Shown here one piece after another: positions 34,353 to 44,787 of a stretch of 64,000 bases of DNA; the stretch's first letter is position 1; the number at the start of each line of letters is the position of its first letter. This DNA is from Campylobacter pinnipediorum subsp. caledonicus (GTDB lineage Bacteria; Campylobacterota; Campylobacteria; Campylobacterales; Campylobacteraceae). Below the pieces are notes generated by a model that was not told the DNA's origin, ran no database searches, and saw only the letters and a list, made by a program, of their open reading frames with translations. Location of the stretch: positions 1,674,001-1,738,000 of the forward strand of contig NZ_CP017258.1 in NCBI RefSeq assembly GCF_002022005.1, written 5' to 3'. A program made the position numbers and the translations under genes.

Positions 34353-36890
34353 TTAAAACTTATAAGAAAGTCCTACAGTTCCATTGTAGTATTTTGATTC
34401 TGATTTAGCTTTTACGCCAAAGTTTATATTTGTAGATAGATTATCAGTTAGTTTCATCTCTGCACCTGTTTTAAGTGTAAAGAATGTATGCTTATCTTTT
34501 TTAGATGCATATTTGATATTTTCTGTTGAGTTTACAAATGCTAGTTCTGTATCTTTCATACTTTTACGTAACTCTTTTTGGATACCTGGAGTTATGTATA
34601 AGAAGTTACCGTTTGCTATGTATTTTCTAAACTCTACTGCTGCTTTAGCTGATAGTGTTTTTACAGTAGTTCCTTTAAAGCTTACAGGAACTTTACCAGT
34701 TTCTTTAAAGCCTTTAGTACTTACATGGCTATATTCTAAACCAATCATTGGTTTCATAAAAGAGTTGTTGTTTGTATCAAATATATGACCATAATCAATA
34801 CTTGCATCAAAGAATTTAGTATTATATTTACCATTAGCATCAAAGTCTGGGTTTGTAGTTACTTTTCTATCTAGTTTGTTTTTACCTTTACCATAAGATA
34901 CTTTAGCATCTATTTCGTTTTGATCAATATACATTCTAGTATAAGCACCAAAGTGGTAGTTATCTGATTTGGTTGTTAGTGTATTGCTTGATGACTTAGC
35001 ATTAGTATATCCAGCATATCCACCAATTATCATATTATCAAATGCTTTATCATAACCTAGCATAAATCCATAAGTATTTGTATTTGCTTGAGATTTTAAT
35101 TTAGCTTTACCACCCATGATATTTCCCCATAGGTTGCTGTCATAGTTAAATCTATTTGTATACTCTTTTACTACACTTGAAAGAGTATCTGCATTATCTG
35201 CAAATTTATTATCACTTAGATTTTTTATAGCATAAGCTAATGCTAGATCATCATTTAATGGATTGCTTAGTTTAGCAAGTCTTGAGTTTATAGCTGAACC
35301 AACACTTGATAAAAGTGTATCTACTGTTTTATTGTCTTTAAACTCTTTTGAAACTTCTTCTAATGTGCTATTTATATTTTTAGCTAAAGTAGCTATGTCT
35401 TTGGCTTTAACATTAAGTAGTAAATTCTCAACCTCTTTATTATTAACAACAGATAATAAAGATGATGTTGTTTGAGCTTCATCTTTGTTTAGTTCTAAAT
35501 TTTTATCACTTGATATAGCTTCTGCTCTATCTTTTTTGGCTTTTTCTAGTTTTTTATCTAGTTCTGCTATTATTTTAGCTTTTGCTTCTGGATTTTTTGC
35601 TTTACGAGCTAGTTCTTGGGCTTCTTTTAGTTCTTTTTCGGCTTGTTCTAGTTTTGGTTGTAGTTCTTTTAGTTTTTGTTCGGCTTCTTTTTTGGCTTGT
35701 TCTAGTGCTTTTTCAGCTTTTTCTAATTCTTCGGTTTTTTGTTGTGCTAATTGTGCTTGTTTTTCTGATTCCTTAGTTTTTTCTGTGATTATTTTTTCTT
35801 TTTCTGTTTCAATTTGCTTTTGTCTTTCAAATTCTTGTTGTTGTTTTTCAAATTCTTGTTGTTGTTTTTCAAATTCTTGTTGTTTTTTATTTTCTAAACT
35901 TTGTTGTTTTTTAATTTCTTGTTCAAAACTTACTATTTCTTCTACTTTTTTTTGAATTTCATTTTTGATAGTAATTATTGTTTCAAGCATAGACTTAATC
36001 GAATCTGTTTCATTTTTTAGATCTTCTATTAATTTTCTCAAACCTTTTTTATTATCTTCTTTACCACCAATAATTTCATTTAATTTATTTGTTTTTTCTT
36101 GTTCTGTTTCAAGTTTGTTAAGCTTTGATTTATTAACCAAACCTATTTTAGACAGAGTTTCCAATAATTTTATTTTTTCATTATTTTTATTACCATTTAA
36201 ATCACCAGCTAATTGTTTTAGTTTATCATCAGTATATCCATTTTCGCCTTTTAAAATTTCAATGGCATTATTAAGGTCATTTTTTGAACCTTTAAAAGTT
36301 TCTTTGGTTAATTCTTGTAAAATATCTTTTAATTCTGTTTGATTTTTAATTTTACTGTTTATTCCATTTTTTCCAAATACTTTTTCTTCAGCTTCTTTTT
36401 TAATCTTTTCATTTCGATCTTTTAAATTTTCAGCTACTTTTTTTTCTTTTTCAATTTGTATTATTTCTGTTTCAGCTTTTTGTCTTTCTTTTTCAATTTT
36501 TTCTTTTGCTTGTTGTGCTTGTTGTGCTTGTTGTAAGGCTTTATTTTTTATATTTTCAGCTACTTTTTTTTCTTGTTCTGCTTGTTGTTTTAATTTTTCT
36601 GCTTCATTTCTTGCTTGTTCTGCTTGTTGTTTTTCTTTTTCAATTTTTTCTTTAGCTTGTTCTGCTTCTAATCTTGCATTTTTTGCTTGCTGTTTAGCTT
36701 GCTCAATTTGTTGTTTTTCTTGCTTAAATTTATCAAGAAATCCATCTTTACTAGCTTCTTCTAATTCTTTAATTTGGTTTTGGTTTTGGTTTTGTATATT
36801 ATTTATTTCATCCAAAGATGAACTACCATAAACATTTATCGTCATCATTGCACCTATAATAGTTGCACTAGCAATCATCGAAATTTTCAA
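34353..36890 (-). CDS. autotransporter with long coiled-coil passenger, copy 3
   Basis: An 845-residue protein. The C-terminal ~300 residues, from INSRLAKLSNPLNDDLALAY onward, are the same barrel as copies 1 and 2, at DNA level almost base for base. The passenger is wholly different: about 500 residues of Gln/Glu/Lys/Ala-rich heptad-type coiled coil, with repeats such as QQEFEKQQQEFEKQQQEFE and QAEQARNEAEKLKQQAEQ. It may form a trimeric or rod-like surface stalk. The start is TTG at 36890 (TTGAAAATTTCG), preceded by AAGGAG. The signal peptide is KISMIASATIIGAMMTINVYG. A G8 tract is upstream. Sharing only the barrel points to passenger exchange by recombination. Confidence 0.87.
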   Translation of the reverse strand: MKISMIASATIIGAMMTINVYGSSSLDEINNIQNQNQNQIKELEEASKDGFLDKFKQEKQQIEQAKQQAKNARLEAEQAKEKIEKEKQQAEQARNEAEKLKQQAEQEKKVAENIKNKALQQAQQAQQAKEKIEKERQKAETEIIQIEKEKKVAENLKDRNEKIKKEAEEKVFGKNGINSKIKNQTELKDILQELTKETFKGSKNDLNNAIEILKGENGYTDDKLKQLAGDLNGNKNNEKIKLLETLSKIGLVNKSKLNKLETEQEKTNKLNEIIGGKEDNKKGLRKLIEDLKNETDSIKSMLETIITIKNEIQKKVEEIVSFEQEIKKQQSLENKKQQEFEKQQQEFEKQQQEFERQKQIETEKEKIITEKTKESEKQAQLAQQKTEELEKAEKALEQAKKEAEQKLKELQPKLEQAEKELKEAQELARKAKNPEAKAKIIAELDKKLEKAKKDRAEAISSDKNLELNKDEAQTTSSLLSVVNNKEVENLLLNVKAKDIATLAKNINSTLEEVSKEFKDNKTVDTLLSSVGSAINSRLAKLSNPLNDDLALAYAIKNLSDNKFADNADTLSSVVKEYTNRFNYDSNLWGNIMGGKAKLKSQANTNTYGFMLGYDKAFDNMIIGGYAGYTNAKSSSNTLTTKSDNYHFGAYTRMYIDQNEIDAKVSYGKGKNKLDRKVTTNPDFDANGKYNTKFFDASIDYGHIFDTNNNSFMKPMIGLEYSHVSTKGFKETGKVPVSFKGTTVKTLSAKAAVEFRKYIANGNFLYITPGIQKELRKSMKDTELAFVNSTENIKYASKKDKHTFFTLKTGAEMKLTDNLSTNINFGVKAKSESKYYNGTVGLSYKF

Positions 36891-36927
36891 CTTTTTCTCC
36901 TTAAGTAAAATTTAGCTAGGTATTTTA

Positions 36928-36935
36928 CCCCCCCC
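36928..36935 (-). repeat. G8 tract (coding strand) before a -10-like box of autotransporter 3
   Basis: Eight C on the plus strand between TTTTAATAT and TAAAATA. The TAAAATA is about 32 nt before the TTG start, giving a short leader. Confidence 0.85.
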
Positions 36936-37020
36936 ATATTAAAATAAGATAAATATTTGGTATAAATTTGTATGTTTTATAATGTTTTATAAGATTAGTG
37001 TTGTTTATGTATTGTGTGAT

Positions 37021-37049
37021 AACCACAACCCTTGGTTAGAGTTGTGGTT
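37021..37049 (-). terminator. inverted repeat downstream of autotransporter 4
   Basis: Same 9-bp inverted repeat as at 32330-32358 and 34317-34345, 18 nt past the stop of autotransporter 4. Confidence 0.5.
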
Positions 37050-37067
37050 TGTAGTTTAGTTGTGTTC

Positions 37068-39902
37068 TTAGAACTTGTATTTAAGTCCTACAGTTCCATC
37101 AAAGTATTGTTGTTTTGATTTAGCTTTTACGCCAAAGTTTACGTTTGTAGATAAAGCATCTGTTAGTTTTAATTCTGCACCTGTTTTAAGTGTAACAAAT
37201 CTTCCTTTTTTATCATCTGCTTTTAGTTTGATGTCTTTGTTTGAACCTATAAATCTAGCTACAGGATCTTTTACATCTTTGTATACTTCTGCTTCAAATC
37301 CTGGAGTTATATATAGGTAGTTTCCATTGTCTACATATTTTCTAAATTCTAAACCTAGTTTAGCATTTAAAGATTTTGAAGTAACACCATTAAATGATAA
37401 TGCTAGATCTCCACTTTCTTTGAAAGCTTTTGATTTAGAGTGAGAATAATCTAATCCTACTAATGGTTTCATAAACAAGCTATCGCTTAGATCTATAACA
37501 TAACCATAATCAACTGCTAATGATGTATATGTTGTATCATATTTACCGTTTTGAGTTAATACATTACCATTGCTTTTTACATATCTATCAATTTTGTTTT
37601 TAGCTTTACCAAATGATACTCTTGTATCTATTTCACTATTGTCTATATATGTTCTACCATATAGACCAAATTGATAGTTGCTTGCTTTTGTGTTGATTAG
37701 GCTAGAATCAGCTTTTGATTTAGCAAGAGTCATATATCCACCTACTATTGTGTTATCAAATGCTCTATCATAACCTATACTAAAGCCATGTAGTTCTGGA
37801 TTAGAACTATCTTTTACTTTACCTTTTGCACCTATAACATTTGCCCATATATTGTTATCATTGTTAAATCTATCTGTATATGATTTTATTACAGATGATA
37901 CACTATCACCATTATCAGCAAATTTATCATTGCTTAGTTTATTTATAGCAGATGCTAATGCTAAGTCTTCATTGAATGGATTGCTTAGTTTAGCAAGTCT
38001 TGTTTGTGTTGATAGTTGATTACTAAAATTAACCATATCTAGATTAGATACTTTACCTATTTCGTTTGTTGCTGATTGGATTGAGGTTTCGTTGGCTTTT
38101 ACGAAAGATAGTATATTTGCAGTATCTTGTGTTAGATAATTTGCTATGTTATCATTTGAAGTAGCCGCATCAGTCATACTTAAAATGATATCTTTACTCA
38201 TAGATGACAAATAAACTCTAGGATCTTGCAAAAATGTCTTTGCTTTTAGATCGTATCTAGCTTGGATAGAAGCCAGTTTTATCTGTGCATTTAAGGCTTT
38301 TTTTACAAGTTCTATCCCACTAGCACCAGCTACTAGCACATCTATCGCATCTTTTATAGCGCCAGAACCATCATCACTCAATACTTTGTTATCTATATTT
38401 GTAGCTGCAAAATCTAACATTTTTTTAAGCTCACTATCGTTTTTAACAACTATATTAGATTTTTTCAACAACCAAATAGCCTCTTTAAATTTAGCTATTT
38501 GTGCCATTTCACCATCTGTTTTTTGTCTGCTTTCTAATGCGATTTTGGGATTAAAATTACCCATCTTTAGCTCTAATAGCAAATGACTTGCTTTTTGTAA
38601 GTTGTCGTATTGAGCTAAAATTCCTTCCGGTGTGTCTTTTATATGAATTTTTTTATCATTAATACCTTTCTTATTATATTTATAAACTTGTTGTTTTAAT
38701 GTTTTATCGCCTTGTTTGATTAACCCAGCTTTTAACTCATAAATAGCTTCTTTTATCTTTAAAATCACACTTGGTTGTTCTTTCATAAACGCATCACTTT
38801 GTAAATTATCATAAATAATACTCAAATTTACAGCTGCGTCAAGAGCAAAAAGAGTAGTAGTGTCAAATCTATCAATGTATTTTGTTTTTAAATCATTACC
38901 ATTGTTAAGATTATCCACATCTTTAATCAACTTTTTGAGATTTTCTATGCTATCTGCGGTATTTATATCTGATATCGTTTTACCATTTGCGAGTTCAATA
39001 CCTGCATTAGCTAACGATTTAGCCAAAGCTTTAGCCTCAGATATATACTTATCATCTGATAACTTATCTAATTTTACCAAGTCATAATAAACTTGCATTA
39101 ATTGTGATAAATTATCGGCCTTAAGCTTATTTCCACCAGAATCACCATTTGAACCTAAATGAAGTTTGGATCTTATCTGATCACCTGTTATCTTAAAAGA
39201 ATTTGCCTTAATGCTTTCGTTCATGATTTTTAGATACTTTAAGACAATATCGGAATTTAGCCTATCATCAACGATACTTGAATCCATTGAATCAAATTTT
39301 GGTTGTTCATTATAGTAACTCAATATAGCATATTTGGTTAGTTTTTCAAAGACTAATTGTTCTCTTTTTTGCAAGTCATTTGCTACATATTCTTTTAATG
39401 ATTTTAAAAGAGCTGTAACTTTTTCTTTGTTTGCAATAGAAAAAACATTATCAAAACCATTCTTTTCAGGACTAACAGTCGCAGTAGATGGAACTAAATT
39501 TGCACCCTTATGACTATCAATAAATATACTGACAGTTCCACCTTGTGATATTGAAATTTTATATCCATTTGGATTTGATATATCCGTTATATCTGATATT
39601 AGTTTCTTTTTATCAGTTACGCCAGGATTGTCAGCTACATAAAAAGCACCTAGACTCGATATGTCATAAATTAACTCTGTTATTTCTTTTGCGTTAGTTG
39701 CAGTATTTTCGCCATAAGTGGCAAACTTTGAGTAGTCTATCTGATAAAAATCATTTATGATTTTATCTAATTTTTTACTATACCTTTTGGCTTTATCTTT
39801 AAGATTTTCTGAATCTTTAAAATCACTTTTAAGATCAGCAAAAGCACCTTGTGTTAAAACTACAGCGATCAGAGTCGCACTAGTAATAATCGAAATGTTG
39901 AA
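37068..39902 (-). CDS. divergent autotransporter, copy 4; start codon replaced by TTC
   Basis: An uninterrupted frame of 944 codons. The C-terminal barrel (from LAKLSNPFNEDLALASAIN) is a diverged homologue of that in copies 1-3, and ends LKYKF. The passenger is helical, with no known domain. The frame remains open upstream to codon 39902, where it reads FNISIITSATLIAVVLTQGAFA, a good signal peptide aligning with KISKIACSTLLGAIIATGAFA of the others. The codon at the start position, six bases after AAGGAG, is TTC; copy 3 has TTG. No ATG, GTG or TTG occurs in frame until 39374, which would discard the signal peptide. So either initiation is non-canonical, the gene is silent, or there is a base error. 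It has no G tract in its promoter. Confidence 0.75.
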   Translation of the reverse strand, partial: FNISIITSATLIAVVLTQGAFADLKSDFKDSENLKDKAKRYSKKLDKIINDFYQIDYSKFATYGENTATNAKEITELIYDISSLGAFYVADNPGVTDKKKLISDITDISNPNGYKISISQGGTVSIFIDSHKGANLVPSTATVSPEKNGFDNVFSIANKEKVTALLKSLKEYVANDLQKREQLVFEKLTKYAILSYYNEQPKFDSMDSSIVDDRLNSDIVLKYLKIMNESIKANSFKITGDQIRSKLHLGSNGDSGGNKLKADNLSQLMQVYYDLVKLDKLSDDKYISEAKALAKSLANAGIELANGKTISDINTADSIENLKKLIKDVDNLNNGNDLKTKYIDRFDTTTLFALDAAVNLSIIYDNLQSDAFMKEQPSVILKIKEAIYELKAGLIKQGDKTLKQQVYKYNKKGINDKKIHIKDTPEGILAQYDNLQKASHLLLELKMGNFNPKIALESRQKTDGEMAQIAKFKEAIWLLKKSNIVVKNDSELKKMLDFAATNIDNKVLSDDGSGAIKDAIDVLVAGASGIELVKKALNAQIKLASIQARYDLKAKTFLQDPRVYLSSMSKDIILSMTDAATSNDNIANYLTQDTANILSFVKANETSIQSATNEIGKVSNLDMVNFSNQLSTQTRLAKLSNPFNEDLALASAINKLSNDKFADNGDSVSSVIKSYTDRFNNDNNIWANVIGAKGKVKDSSNPELHGFSIGYDRAFDNTIVGGYMTLAKSKADSSLINTKASNYQFGLYGRTYIDNSEIDTRVSFGKAKNKIDRYVKSNGNVLTQNGKYDTTYTSLAVDYGYVIDLSDSLFMKPLVGLDYSHSKSKAFKESGDLALSFNGVTSKSLNAKLGLEFRKYVDNGNYLYITPGFEAEVYKDVKDPVARFIGSNKDIKLKADDKKGRFVTLKTGAELKLTDALSTNVNFGVKAKSKQQYFDGTVGLKYKF

Positions 39903-40140
39903 TTTTATCTCCTTTGTAAAAATTATTTGGACTTGTATTTTACTACTGGATTTATTAAAGTAAAATAAAAATTACATAAATTTCTCATTTTTATGTAATT
40001 TTATTTCTACTTATATTAATGTCTTTTTGAAATCATAATATAAAAAATAATTTTCTACCAAAAATAGGAAAAAAATATTTTTCAGTATTTGATTTTAAGT
40101 CCTAAAAGGCTAAAATACACAAAAATTCAAAAGAGAAAAT
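39903..40140. other. divergent promoter region between autotransporter 4 and thyX
   Basis: On the minus strand TTTAATAAATCCAGTAGTAAAATA keeps the TAAAATA box of the other autotransporters but has a non-repetitive 10-nt spacer in place of the G tract. The thyX side is AT-rich with AAAAGAGAAAAT before the ATG. No RNA gene or frame was seen. Confidence 0.55.
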
Positions 40141-40773
40141 ATGAAAATAACACTTTTAACACACACACCATTAAATGTATGCTCACATGCTATAAGAACT
40201 TGTTGGCAGAGCTTTGAGAGAGGTGATAATGGTGGCGAAAAAGACATAGAGCTGATAGATAGAGTAGGAAATAAGTTTAAACACGCTTCAACCTTGGAGC
40301 ATATACACTATACATTTTATATACAAGATATATCTAGGGCGTTATTGCAAGAGCTATCAAGACATAGAATGGCCAGCCTATCTGTAAAATCAACAAGATA
40401 CACACTAAAAGAGCTAAAAAACGAAAACCCTTTTATACAAGATGATAAATTTGATTATGAAAATGCACAAAGATATATAGTTTTGACACAAAATGAACTA
40501 ATCGACAATGCAAGCATAAAAGCACTTGAAAACCTAAGACATATCTTATCAACCACTACGACAAGTCTTGATATAGTAAAATACTGCCTACCTGAATGTT
40601 ACAAAACAGAGCTTACTTGGAGTATAAATGCTAGAGCCTTGCAAAACTTCATATCACTAAGAAGTTCTAAAGCGGCACTTTGGGAGATAAGACAGCTTGC
40701 AAACGAAATATATAAAGCTATCCCACAAGAGCATAAATTTATATTTCAAGATTGTATTCACAAAGAGCAATAA
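40141..40773 (+). CDS. thyX: flavin-dependent thymidylate synthase
   Basis: A 210-residue ThyX, which makes dTMP from dUMP using FAD and methylene-tetrahydrofolate without the classical ThyA. The family signature RHRxxSxxxxS is present as RHRMASLSVKS (74-84), with a conserved Arg following. SRALLQELSRHR and the ELTWSINARALQNF block near residue 155 match the family. Length is normal. It is a single-gene unit with a terminator at 40772-40795. Confidence 0.97.
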   Translation: MKITLLTHTPLNVCSHAIRTCWQSFERGDNGGEKDIELIDRVGNKFKHASTLEHIHYTFYIQDISRALLQELSRHRMASLSVKSTRYTLKELKNENPFIQDDKFDYENAQRYIVLTQNELIDNASIKALENLRHILSTTTTSLDIVKYCLPECYKTELTWSINARALQNFISLRSSKAALWEIRQLANEIYKAIPQEHKFIFQDCIHKEQ

Positions 40774-40795
40774 AGATGGTTTTATAGCCATCTTT
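40772..40795. terminator. terminator of thyX
   Basis: AAAGATGG-TTTTATAG-CCATCTTT hairpin starting at the stop codon; the downstream strand is T-rich. Confidence 0.7.
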
Positions 40796-40821
40796 GTATG
40801 GCTTATTTCAAATTTTAGCTA

Positions 40822-41631
40822 TCAAGATAAAAGTTTCTTTTTATTTATCTCGTTTTTAAAACCCCAAATTCCACGAGCTGTGATTATCTCTTTTTTATCA
40901 AGATTTGATATCATCATCTCTTCATTATTGCCAAGTCTTTGGGACACTTCGCCAAATGGAGATATAAGCATACTATCGCCGTAAAAGTTCCAGCTCTCAT
41001 CTATGTTTTTGTTTTTATAATGCCCTATTCTATTTGCTCTTAATATATAGACATTGTTTGTAAAGGCTCGCATTTTTAAAAGTTCACACCATCTTTCGTT
41101 TGTCTCAAAGGTGCAAGCTGTAGGTATCAGTAAAACATCTACATTTTTTTTCATCATATAGACAAAACTAGCATCAAAATGTGCCTCATAACCAAACATC
41201 ACACCAAATTTCAAATCATCAAATTTAAAAGTAGCATAGTTTAATTTATCTTTAAACTCATTTTTAAAAAATTTTGCCTCATTCCAGTGAGAGTATTGCA
41301 TTAAAAATTGTTGTTCATAAAATTTAGTTTGAGACTGTGAAATCTTTGCAATAACCTTATATATATCCTTACCACGCACTAAAACAAGTGGAGCGATGAT
41401 GGTTATATCGTATTTTTTTGCTAAATTTATAAGGGATTCTTTTCTATCTTCGCTCTGTTTTTTTATCATGCTAATTGGCATATTTTCAAGCTCTTTAAAA
41501 AAGCTATTTAAAACATATTCGCCAAGTAAAATCAAACTAACGCCATTATCCTTACAAACCTTAAGATAATAATCAAGCCTAGCCTCGCTTAAAGCAAGGG
41601 TGGGAAGTTGCAATACCGCTATCTTAGTCAT
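40822..41631 (-). CDS. nitrilase-superfamily protein lacking catalytic Cys and Lys
   Basis: A 269-residue carbon-nitrogen hydrolase fold. I start at 41631 (MTKIAVLQLPTLAL), which overlaps the xseB stop as ATGACTAA; the ATG 30 nt upstream lies inside xseB. The catalytic Glu38 (LILLGEYV) is present. The lysine site reads FYEQQFLM, with Gln107 in place of Lys. The cysteine site reads FGVMFGYEAHF, with Gly147 where the nucleophile Cys should be. So it is probably not an active amidase. It may be a binding or regulatory protein. It is translationally coupled to xseB. The alignment is by eye. Confidence 0.75.
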   Translation of the reverse strand: MTKIAVLQLPTLALSEARLDYYLKVCKDNGVSLILLGEYVLNSFFKELENMPISMIKKQSEDRKESLINLAKKYDITIIAPLVLVRGKDIYKVIAKISQSQTKFYEQQFLMQYSHWNEAKFFKNEFKDKLNYATFKFDDLKFGVMFGYEAHFDASFVYMMKKNVDVLLIPTACTFETNERWCELLKMRAFTNNVYILRANRIGHYKNKNIDESWNFYGDSMLISPFGEVSQRLGNNEEMMISNLDKKEIITARGIWGFKNEINKKKLLS

Positions 41632-41815
41632 CTTGTACTTGTGTGATGCTAAGTTTTGCATCTTCTAGTATCTTTTGTGCTTCATCAAGTAGCTTTTTGC
41701 CATCTTTACATAGTTTTACACTATCTTGAAGTGCAACATCTTCACTGTTTAGAGTCTTTAAAATTTCTTCTGCTTTTTTTATCTTATCTTCAAAGCTTTG
41801 AGCTTGATTATCCAT
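41624..41815 (-). CDS. xseB: exodeoxyribonuclease VII small subunit
   Basis: A 63-residue helical protein with the XseB pattern SFEDKIKKAEEILKTLNSED and SVKLCKDGKKLLDEAQKIL. It pairs with the large subunit XseA to degrade single-stranded DNA; xseA is not in the window. It overlaps the nitrilase-like gene by 8 nt and lies downstream of guaB, from which a terminator separates it. Confidence 0.9.
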   Translation of the reverse strand: MDNQAQSFEDKIKKAEEILKTLNSEDVALQDSVKLCKDGKKLLDEAQKILEDAKLSITQVQDD

Positions 41816-41841
41816 ATCTTTCCTTTTGTGGATTAAAAGAT

Positions 41842-41863
41842 AAAGCCATCAAAAAATGGCTTT
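41842..41863 (-). terminator. terminator of guaB
   Basis: AAAGCCAT-CAAAAA-ATGGCTTT hairpin just after the guaB stop on the minus strand, followed by ATCTTTTAAT. Confidence 0.78.
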
Positions 41864-41869
41864 AAGATT

Positions 41870-43321
<1,452 letters not shown>

Positions 43322-44680
43322 TTATCCTTTTATTATATTTTCTAAACTTAATGCACCATCCATAAGAGTTTGTTCATCCCAAGCTTTAGCTATTAGCTGT
43401 GCGCTTATACTTAGATTGTTTTGCGCTTTGCTTACAGGAACTGATACAGCTGGAAGCCCCGCCAAATTCACGCTTATGGTATAAATATCACTCAAATATG
43501 CACTCAAAGGATCTTTTATCTGCCCAAATTTAAAAGCTGTGCTAGGAGCAATAGGCATAAAAATAAGATCGTTTTCTTTTAAAATTTCTTCATATTGTGC
43601 TTTTATATGAGCCCTTGCTTTTTGAGCCTTTATATAATAAGCATCATAATAACCACTACTTAAAACAAAGGTTCCAAGTAAAATTCTTCTCTTTACCTCT
43701 TCACCAAAACCTTCACTTCTTGAGTTTATATATAGCTCTTTTAGATTTTTTGAATCGGCTCTTCTGCCATATCTTATACCATCATATCTGCTTAAATTTG
43801 CACTAGCTTCGGCAGTTGCTATTATATAGTATGTTGCTACATCATATTTTGAGTCTTCTAAATTTCTATAAGTTATATTGTGTCCGTGAGATTTTAACTT
43901 TTCTATCGTTTTTAAAAGTGCGGTTTTATTCTCTTCGTCTGCATTTTCAACATAATTTTTAATAACACATATATTTAATTTTTTGTTTGGATCTAGCTTG
44001 TCACTTATGGTTTCAAACTCTACATTAGCACTCGTACTATCCATCTTATCATAACCAGCTATAGCATCATACAATATAGCTGCATCTTCTACATTTTGAG
44101 TTATAGGGCCTATTTGATCTAAGCTACTTGAATAAGCAGCCAAACCATATCTACTTACCCTGCCGTATGTAGGTTTAAAGCCGACACAACCACAAAAAGC
44201 AGCTGGTTGGCGGATACTACCGCCAGTATCACTACCAAGTGCAGCTATAGCCAAACCACCGGCAACAGCGGCAGCAGAGCCACCACTTGAACCACCGGGA
44301 ACATGAGCATGATTTAAAGGATTTAATGTTTTACCATAAAATGAACTTTCAGTCGTGCTACCCATAGCAAACTCATCCATATTTGTCCTGCCAAATGGCG
44401 ACATATTGTGTTCGATAAGTTTATTTATAGCAGTAGCATTATATGGCGATACATATCCTTGCAATATATTAGATGCACAAGTTACGCTCCAGCCTTTTAC
44501 TTGTATGTTGTCTTTTATGGCTACCGGTATACCTTCGCCAAATTTAGCCAAAGGTAGATCCGCTAACTGTTCTACATAAGCGCCTAGCTGTTTTTCTTTT
44601 TTTATCTTTTCTTCAAGCTCGATTCTTAAATTTTTAATCTCTTCGCCTGATAGTTTTAAAGCATCTTTTAAACTTATCAC
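43322..44680 (-). CDS. gatA: glutamyl/aspartyl-tRNA amidotransferase subunit A
   Basis: A 452-residue amidase-signature enzyme that, with GatB and GatC, converts misacylated Glu-tRNA(Gln) or Asp-tRNA(Asn). The catalytic Lys lies in VAIKDNIQVKG; the Ser-rich motif is GGSSGGSAAAVAGG, and the nucleophilic Ser is in SDTGGSIRQPAAFCG. The start is GTG at 44680 with AGGAT upstream; it overlaps the stop of the 36-codon gene before it. gatB and gatC are elsewhere. Confidence 0.97.
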   Translation of the reverse strand: MISLKDALKLSGEEIKNLRIELEEKIKKEKQLGAYVEQLADLPLAKFGEGIPVAIKDNIQVKGWSVTCASNILQGYVSPYNATAINKLIEHNMSPFGRTNMDEFAMGSTTESSFYGKTLNPLNHAHVPGGSSGGSAAAVAGGLAIAALGSDTGGSIRQPAAFCGCVGFKPTYGRVSRYGLAAYSSSLDQIGPITQNVEDAAILYDAIAGYDKMDSTSANVEFETISDKLDPNKKLNICVIKNYVENADEENKTALLKTIEKLKSHGHNITYRNLEDSKYDVATYYIIATAEASANLSRYDGIRYGRRADSKNLKELYINSRSEGFGEEVKRRILLGTFVLSSGYYDAYYIKAQKARAHIKAQYEEILKENDLIFMPIAPSTAFKFGQIKDPLSAYLSDIYTISVNLAGLPAVSVPVSKAQNNLSISAQLIAKAWDEQTLMDGALSLENIIKG

Positions 44681-44787
44681 TTTTTATCCTTAAATTTATT
44701 AACCAAAACTATGCCTATTGCTGTAACAACAAGTATAACGACAATACTTACAACAATTATACTAAAAGGTATTTGTTCAGTTAGCAC
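44677..44787 (-). CDS. small single-pass membrane protein between ileS and gatA
   Basis: A 36-residue frame beginning GTG at 44787 inside the last codons of ileS, with AGAGG upstream, and ending at TGA that overlaps the GTG start of gatA. It has one membrane helix ([20 protein letters not shown]) and a basic tail NKFKDKK. I recall a small hypothetical gene in the same spot in C. jejuni, which supports it being real. Function unknown. Tight overlaps suggest translation coupled to both neighbours. Confidence 0.6.
   Translation of the reverse strand: MLTEQIPFSIIVVSIVVILVVTAIGIVLVNKFKDKK

Noticed and set aside
35485-35955. Plus-strand frame of 156 Ser/Phe/Leu-rich codons
   Set aside because: Antisense shadow of the coiled-coil passenger's Glu/Lys codons.
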